From a virus: a stretch of DNA of 64,000 nucleotides. Below, one piece after another: positions 60,247-64,000 of this stretch. Location: the IMG/VR virus record IMGVR_UViG_3300032308_002246, positions 109,963-173,962 of that record. The stretch is one strand, 5' to 3'. Position 1 is the stretch's first letter. Every line of letters starts with the position of its first letter. Position numbers and translations under genes: made by a program. The notes under the pieces are model-generated. The model worked only from the letters and a program-made list of their open reading frames with translations. It searched no databases and was not told where the DNA came from.

Positions 60247-60275
60247 TAAATAAAATTTGTTTAATATTTATTCAA
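60247..60275 (-). promoter_or_regulatory. Promoter of the minus-strand gene block
   Basis: On the minus strand TTGAAT (60275-60270) and TATTTA (60252-60247) are separated by 17 bases. This leaves a leader of about 60 bases before ATG 60181. The block 60181 to 57379 is closely packed with mostly overlapping genes, so one promoter could serve it. Confidence 0.5.
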
Positions 60276-60278
60276 TTG

Positions 60279-60290
60279 GTGATATATCAC
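60279..60290. promoter_or_regulatory. Perfect palindrome GTGATATATCAC, candidate operator
   Basis: Twelve-base perfect dyad three bases upstream of the -35 of the minus-strand promoter, at the 3' end of the regulator gene. Its centre would place a bound dimer next to RNA polymerase. It is not the same sequence as the palindrome in the divergent promoter at 60742. Confidence 0.4.
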
Positions 60291-60724
60291 TAAAATGGGG
60301 TGTCTTCCTCAAAAGATGCGCTGAATATGGTCGAGAATCGCATGATATCGGGCAGCTTTTTTAGCTCAGAATAGTTGATTGAGAGCACGTTCCGACCTGC
60401 CACTTTTGTCTTTGCTATTAAACCCGCGGAAACAAGCTGTGAAATGCACTTTTGGACCGCCCCCTCGGTTACGCCAAGGTAGATGGACAGGGCTCGCTGG
60501 GTGGTGTGGGGGTTCTCTGAAATGGCCACCAGAGTCCTGCCTAGGGCGTTTAGGAGTCCGATTTCGTCTGGCCGGGCGTACGATATCAGCCGGTGCTTCT
60601 GGAGCTCGTCCATAACGGCAAGCTTGACCTCGTCAGCCATCTTGGGGTCTATCAGCTTATTGATTGATTCAACGAGCGCATCAGCAATGACGTGGCGCTT
60701 GTACTTGTTCTCATCCTGGTCCAC
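60290..60724 (-). CDS. Winged-helix transcriptional regulator
   Basis: 144 residues starting at GTG 60724, which is five bases from AAGGAG; an earlier ATG at 60751 is inside the divergent promoter. Residues about 60-125 form a MarR/ArsR-type winged helix: GRTLVAISENPHTTQRALSI, then YLGVTEGAVQKCISQLVSAG and LIAKTKVAGRNVLSINYS. It probably binds the nearby palindromes to regulate itself and the divergent operon, as is common for early phage regulators. Confidence 0.8.
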   Translation of the reverse strand: MDQDENKYKRHVIADALVESINKLIDPKMADEVKLAVMDELQKHRLISYARPDEIGLLNALGRTLVAISENPHTTQRALSIYLGVTEGAVQKCISQLVSAGLIAKTKVAGRNVLSINYSELKKLPDIMRFSTIFSASFEEDTPF

Positions 60725-60733
60725 AGCTACTCC

Positions 60734-60761
60734 TTGACACGAATTACACATGTGTTATTAT
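60734..60761 (+). promoter_or_regulatory. Strong sigma-70-like promoter with internal operator palindrome
   Basis: TTGACA (60734-60739) and TATTAT (60756-60761) at 16 bases spacing form a near-consensus promoter for the rightward genes from 60800. An 18-base dyad AATTACACATGTGTTATT (60742-60759; one pair mismatched) fills the spacer, so a repressor bound there would block polymerase. The divergent winged-helix regulator is the natural candidate. Confidence 0.65.
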
Positions 60762-60799
60762 TTGACAACAACAACAACAGAGTCAAATGGGGAGACCAC

Positions 60800-61084
60800 A
60801 TGACAGTGTTAGGTGACAGGTTAGCAAAGCTTTCTACATCAAACAAGCACATACCTTGTCCGATGGCAAAGCTTCTAAAAAGTTTGGATACAGATACGGC
60901 TGTTGCTCTTATTGATGTCATGTCAAAAGAAGAGATACCAACACGCACAATCCACCAAGAGCTTCACAATGCCGGCATCCCGATAGCCAGGGAATCAATC
61001 CAGGTGTTCAGGAAGAACAATTGCGCATGTGCAAATGAAGATAAGTGCAACATCAATGAAATAACCAATGGGGGAACAAAGTGA
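60800..61084 (+). CDS. Small hypothetical protein, possible regulator
   Basis: 94 residues. ATG 60800 follows GGGGAG. It contains CPMAKLLKSLDTDTAVALID and EEIPTRTIHQELHNAGIPIA, a helical layout resembling a DNA-binding HTH. It ends in a Cys-rich segment (CACANEDKC). It overlaps the phosphoesterase gene by GTGA, so the two are co-translated. Confidence 0.58.
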   Translation: MTVLGDRLAKLSTSNKHIPCPMAKLLKSLDTDTAVALIDVMSKEEIPTRTIHQELHNAGIPIARESIQVFRKNNCACANEDKCNINEITNGGTK

Positions 61085-62298
61085 CTAAACCAAACAACAA
61101 AATCGCAACTGGTGTTAACAAGATAAAACAAGACCACCAGAAAAAAGAATCAAGCAAGAAGATGCTTAACGCAATCGAGCAGATGATATCTAAGAAGGGA
61201 ATTGACTTTGACAGTATCGGAAGCATAGACAGAATCTCTTTGTACCAGACTGTCACCAAGGACGAAGAGGGCAACACGGAGATTCACGACCTCCAAGCTG
61301 TTCAGCTTTCTCCAACATGGGACAGCGGTCCACAGTGGAAACTCCCAGAACCAGGGCCTCTGTTACAAATACAAAAGTCAACAGTTGCTCCGAAGAAGAA
61401 CACAAGCCTAAAAATGGCACTGATAGTTCCTGATATCCAGTTCGGTTATTACCGTGATAGAGACTTGAACTTAGTGCCTACTCATGACGAGCGTGCTATC
61501 GCTATTGTTCTTGCTGTTGCAAAGCGATACCAACCAGACCAAATAATTTGCCTGGGAGACAATCTTGACTTGCCAGAAATGAGCAAGTACAGACTGAGCC
61601 CGGCTTTTGCAAACACAACGCAGGCATCAATTGATAGAGCGACAACATTCTGCGCAGAGATGCGAGAAGCTGCTCCTCACGCAAAGATAGTTTGGCTTGC
61701 CGGCAACCACGAAGAGCGTTTGACGAATTACTTGCTTGATAATGCAAAGGCGGCATTCGGAATCAACCGTGGCAATACTCCTGAGGGCTGGCCAGACCTT
61801 TCTGTTCCAAACCTCTTGCGTATGGATGAGTATGGCGTGCAATATCTCGATGGGTACCCAACTGGTTACTACCTCATCAATGACCAGCTTGCATGTATAC
61901 ACGGAGACAAGGTTCGCTCTAACGGGTCAACTGCTCACATGTATCTAAACGCAGAGAAGCTTTCAGTTATCTACGGCCACATCCATAGAAACGAAATGGC
62001 TTACAAAACACGACGCGACCACGACGGCCCTAGAACAATCATGGCCGCATCGCCTGGAACACTCGCACGAGTTGACGGAGCGGTGCCATCCACAAAGGGT
62101 GGGATAGACGTCTATGGACGACCAAAGACAGTCGTAGAGAATTGGCAACAAGGGTTCGCTCTTGTCCACTTCCAATCAACTGGCAAGCAGTTCTTCAACT
62201 ACGAGCCGGCGATGATATACGACGGTTGGTGCATCTTCCGTGGAGAAGAGTTTGACGGCAGAAAGTCAAAAGCTCCTACCCTGAAGCCGGTTAAATAA
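61081..62298 (+). CDS. Calcineurin-like metallophosphoesterase
   Basis: 405 residues. The conserved blocks are VPDIQFG (Asp118; Gln120 replaces the usual His), LGDNLD (159-163), AGNHEER (GNHE 208-211), IHGD (His274), and YGHIHRN (His300, His302), binding two metal ions. The N-terminal 110 residues are helical and basic, perhaps for DNA binding. Phage members are often tied to DNA metabolism. The enzyme is likely a phosphodiesterase or nuclease; the substrate is not known. The D-x-Q variant occurs in several phage enzymes. Confidence 0.85.
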   Translation: MTKPNNKIATGVNKIKQDHQKKESSKKMLNAIEQMISKKGIDFDSIGSIDRISLYQTVTKDEEGNTEIHDLQAVQLSPTWDSGPQWKLPEPGPLLQIQKSTVAPKKNTSLKMALIVPDIQFGYYRDRDLNLVPTHDERAIAIVLAVAKRYQPDQIICLGDNLDLPEMSKYRLSPAFANTTQASIDRATTFCAEMREAAPHAKIVWLAGNHEERLTNYLLDNAKAAFGINRGNTPEGWPDLSVPNLLRMDEYGVQYLDGYPTGYYLINDQLACIHGDKVRSNGSTAHMYLNAEKLSVIYGHIHRNEMAYKTRRDHDGPRTIMAASPGTLARVDGAVPSTKGGIDVYGRPKTVVENWQQGFALVHFQSTGKQFFNYEPAMIYDGWCIFRGEEFDGRKSKAPTLKPVK

Positions 62299-62365
62299 CC
62301 TCGTTAGATAAACGGCGCGTAATCCAATCCATGTTTCTTAGACCCTGCTTATAAGAAAGCTCTAT

Positions 62366-62989
62366 ATGACGACAATACTGGCAATACAGGGAGACGGCTT
62401 CTGCATGGTAGCCACAGACTCTCGCATAGTGGATATAGACAGCTCAGGTGTAGGTTCAGCCTCGGTATTAGGGGACAACATCAAGAAGGTCGTGCAGAAC
62501 GGACCGTACTTGATAGGAGCAGCTGGAGATGTTCGAGCAATCAACATTGTCTCGTTTGCCTTCAATCCCCCGATACCCAAGGTAACGCTCAAAGGGAACT
62601 TATTGGATAAGTTCATTACCAATGAGTTCATACCAGCACTCCGTAAGTGCTTTGAGGAAGCTGGATACGCAACATCGGCGAATGAGTCCACAAAGCTAGC
62701 TGAGTTTGATTCCCAGATACTCGTTGTTGTTAATGGGCAGGCTTATGTGATTGGTGGGGACTACTCATGGGCAAGCGACTCTAACGGGTTGTATGCACTG
62801 GGGTCTGGAGCTGCTTATGCGATGGGAGCGATGCTGGCAATAGTTCCCACAAAGAGGCACAACATAGCCTGCAAGAACTTCCTCCTTAAAGCTTTAGGCA
62901 TAGCCACAAAGTGTGACCCGTTCACCGGACCTCCGTATCACACACTGATACAAGAGCGCCAGCAAATCAGGACGCGCACTAAAAAGTAG
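62366..62989 (+). CDS. Proteasome/HslV-like Ntn hydrolase
   Basis: 207 residues. It starts MTTILAIQGDGFCMVATDSR. After Met removal the nucleophile would be Thr1, and Asp17 is at the position of the proteasome's catalytic Asp17. DNIKKV gives a Lys equivalent to Lys33, and GLYALGSGAAYAMGAMLA matches the G-S-G-x-x-x-A-x-G region of beta subunits. No propeptide and no ATPase partner are seen nearby. It may cut phage proteins or act with host Pup-proteasome factors; this is inferred. Confidence 0.82.
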   Translation: MTTILAIQGDGFCMVATDSRIVDIDSSGVGSASVLGDNIKKVVQNGPYLIGAAGDVRAINIVSFAFNPPIPKVTLKGNLLDKFITNEFIPALRKCFEEAGYATSANESTKLAEFDSQILVVVNGQAYVIGGDYSWASDSNGLYALGSGAAYAMGAMLAIVPTKRHNIACKNFLLKALGIATKCDPFTGPPYHTLIQERQQIRTRTKK

Positions 62990-62997
62990 CCATAATA

Positions 62998-63027
62998 GTT
63001 TCTACACAAAAGAATAGGGGTAGAAAC
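62998..63027 (+). promoter_or_regulatory. Hairpin in the whiB leader, holding the ribosome site in its loop
   Basis: GTTTCTAC (62998-63005) and GTAGAAAC (63020-63027) are perfect 8-base inverted repeats with a 14-base loop. The loop contains AATAGGG, and GGGG with part of the SD lies at the loop/stem edge, two bases before the ATG at 63030. A fold here would probably modulate translation of whiB. Confidence 0.5.
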
Positions 63028-63029
63028 AT

Positions 63030-63416
63030 ATGAGCGAAATTGAATCAGAAAATGTATCTATAGAGACTAAAGAGGAAAGAGACTCTAAGAATAAAAGTGT
63101 AAGAAGAAATTTACAAGACATAGCTAGTGGTATTGCTATACAAAGATACGACTGGATGGACCTAGCAAGATGCAAGGGACGTACAGAAGACATGTTTCCC
63201 AAAGGGCATAAGGACATTAGCTACATTCAGGGGGCTAGAGAGATGTGCTCGTACTGCACCGTTCGACCACAGTGCCTGGAGTATGCACTAGAGTTTCCAC
63301 CTGCTGACATGCACGGGGTATGGGCAGGGATGACATCAAGACAGTTAGCGGCCGAACAACGAAGGAGAGGAATCACACCGACTAAGCCAACGCTTAGCCA
63401 GATGTGGAACGACTAA
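63030..63416 (+). CDS. whiB: WhiB-family transcriptional regulator
   Basis: 128 residues. Cys48, Cys73, Cys76 and Cys82 (RCKG..MCSYCTVRPQC) form the WhiB [4Fe-4S] site. GVWAG (96-100) is the characteristic turn, followed by a basic DNA-binding helix region (RQLAAEQRRRG). WhiB proteins are almost exclusive to actinobacteria and their phages, where they can modify host gene expression. This is the strongest host marker here. It is followed by a one-base stop/start overlap. Confidence 0.93.
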   Translation: MSEIESENVSIETKEERDSKNKSVRRNLQDIASGIAIQRYDWMDLARCKGRTEDMFPKGHKDISYIQGAREMCSYCTVRPQCLEYALEFPPADMHGVWAGMTSRQLAAEQRRRGITPTKPTLSQMWND

Positions 63417-63658
63417 TGAGTAAGAAGAATCATGTGGTGCCAGTAGTGATGAATGAGTACCAGTACAAGATGATGTGCCGGCTACTAACTGGGAAGATGG
63501 CTGAGCTCAAGATGAGCCAGAGGGTTGGAACAACGGAGTACAACGAGACGAAGGAGACTCTGGAGCGACTTCAGAACGCTTATGAGAAGACGCTCGAGTT
63601 TGAACAGAAGAACTGGAGACTGCAGTTTGTACGACCAGATGGGATGCCGAGCAAGTAA
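63416..63658 (+). CDS. Small hypothetical protein downstream of whiB
   Basis: 80 residues with ATG 63416, whose A is shared with the stop of whiB. It is helical and rich in charged residues (YQYKMMCRLLTGKMAELKMS and ERLQNAYEKTLEFEQKNWRL), perhaps a short coiled coil. There is no recognised domain. Coupled expression with whiB is likely. Confidence 0.6.
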   Translation: MSKKNHVVPVVMNEYQYKMMCRLLTGKMAELKMSQRVGTTEYNETKETLERLQNAYEKTLEFEQKNWRLQFVRPDGMPSK

Positions 63659-63796
63659 AGACGAATTGGGGGCAAAAAAGTAAGCCGCCGTGTCAGATTT
63701 TTGTTGCTGACCCCTCGTTTTGTATTTGCATTTTGTGTGCGAATAAATCTATGCGACAATAAGTGCACGTCGTAATAAATCTACGTGAGGAAAAGT
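63659..63796. other. Intergenic region with candidate terminator and repeat
   Basis: 138 bases. GTCAG (63695-63699) and CTGAC (63710-63714) can pair with a ten-base loop and are followed by a short T-run, giving a weak terminator candidate. Twelve-base near-repeats AATAAATCTATG (63743-63754) and AATAAATCTACG (63774-63785) follow, with an AT-rich stretch that may contain a promoter for the small ORF or tRNA region. Confidence 0.4.
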
Positions 63797-63877
63797 ATGC
63801 TGCTTCCAGGATTGCCATGCAGGTGCCCGTTCATACCGGTTCATCCTGTGTGCGGTGAGAAAGAAGAAGAAGACTGA
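63797..63877 (+). CDS. Mini-protein (26 residues), Cys-containing
   Basis: MLLPGLPCRCPFIPVHPVCG followed by an acidic end (EKEEED). GAGGAAAA lies upstream at normal spacing. Three Cys (CRC..C) suggest a metal or disulfide. Too short to be sure; the ribosome site and the tidy start after two AT-rich repeats are in its favour. Confidence 0.4.
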   Translation: MLLPGLPCRCPFIPVHPVCGEKEEED

Positions 63878-63878
63878 G

Positions 63879-63950
63879 AGCCCGCTCTCGGGATTGAACC
63901 GAGGACCACTGCATTACAAGTGCAGAGCTCTACCACTGAGCTAAACGGGC
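63879..63950 (-). tRNA. tRNA-Thr (anticodon TGT)
   Basis: The minus strand folds as a complete tRNA. The acceptor arms GCCCGTT and AGCGGGC pair (one GT pair); the D-arm contains AGCTCAGTGGTAGAGCT. The anticodon stem-loop CTGCACTTGTAATGCAG has TGT at positions 34-36, and the T-arm has GGTTCAATCCC. No CCA is encoded. It reads ACA (and other Thr) codons, useful for the Thr-rich fibre proteins of this phage. Confidence 0.88.
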
Positions 63951-63954
63951 TTGT

Positions 63955-64000
63955 CACGCAGTCCGGGAGTCGAACCCAGAGACCGTCCGTTAGATTCCAC
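63955..64000 (-). tRNA. Partial second tRNA (3' half, possibly tRNA-Ser)
   Basis: The minus strand ends with T-arm CTGGGTTCGACTCCCGG and acceptor 3' strand ACTGCGT plus discriminator G. The 5' half lies outside the window. If TGTGGAATC-type loop phasing holds, the anticodon would be GGA (Ser). G at the discriminator agrees with tRNA-Ser, but the variable arm looks short, so identity is uncertain. Confidence 0.6.

Noticed and set aside
60692-60799. N-terminal extension of the small gene at 60800
   Set aside because: It would run through the promoter and the start of the divergent regulator; ATG 60800 has a strong ribosome site.
1-64000. Integrase, transposase or insertion sequence
   Set aside because: No recombinase motif or terminal inverted repeats with target duplication were found in either strand.

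Overview
The window is part of a tailed-phage genome with a complex, gpJ/gpI-type baseplate of the kind seen on contractile tails. The host is probably an actinobacterium. A four-cysteine WhiB-type regulator (63030-63416) is almost restricted to actinobacteria and their phages. The endolysin is an M15 peptidase, a LysM protein is present, and one gene encodes a Ser/Thr-linker, Sec-exported, membrane-anchored protein resembling actinobacterial surface proteins. The many modular fibre genes recall freshwater or marine environmental phages. No terminase, portal, capsid, sheath or polymerase gene lies in the window, so lifestyle and genome size cannot be judged.

Layout. 1-5159: end of an upstream gene (probably tail tube), a tail assembly chaperone with a -1 frameshift, and the tape measure. 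5162-11374: hub-associated protein, hub, OB-fold spike, gp25-like wedge, gpJ and gpI. 11382-31592: small virion proteins and a very large set of modular fibre/adhesin genes. These include a protein made of about 50 repeats of 20-22 residues and two fibronectin-III proteins ending in proline-rich tails (SPPPP-type and PPYF/PPFF-type). A GNAT enzyme, a zinc ribbon and a first prolyl-4-hydroxylase-like enzyme sit among them (20948-22322).

31596-45957 is the most unusual part. It holds eleven more 2-oxoglutarate/Fe(II) oxygenases (twelve in the window), three glutathione-peroxidase-like proteins (one without the catalytic Cys), a truncated NAD(P)-binding dehydrogenase, a DUF6065-like protein, a possible methyltransferase, and a duplicated zinc-ribbon/small-protein module. 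45970-48107 (minus strand) encodes two more adhesins. 48314-52558 encodes a 1414-residue exported, membrane-anchored protein.

52654-54657 is a lysis cassette (M15 endolysin with peptidoglycan-binding domain, small membrane proteins, a lipoprotein). 54669-57382 holds accessory genes including a ferredoxin. 57379-60181 is a minus-strand block of small, probably early, genes. 60290-63658 carries a winged-helix regulator divergent from a promoter with a built-in palindrome, a metallophosphoesterase, a proteasome-like Ntn hydrolase and WhiB. The window ends in tRNA genes.

How they may work together: virion genes are tightly packed, often with 1-4 base stop/start overlaps. The simplest idea for the central cluster, an inference, is that the phage brings its own oxidative modification set (P4H-type oxygenases plus redox and small zinc proteins). 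Its targets could be virion proteins such as the proline-rich adhesin tails, or host surface or metabolic molecules.
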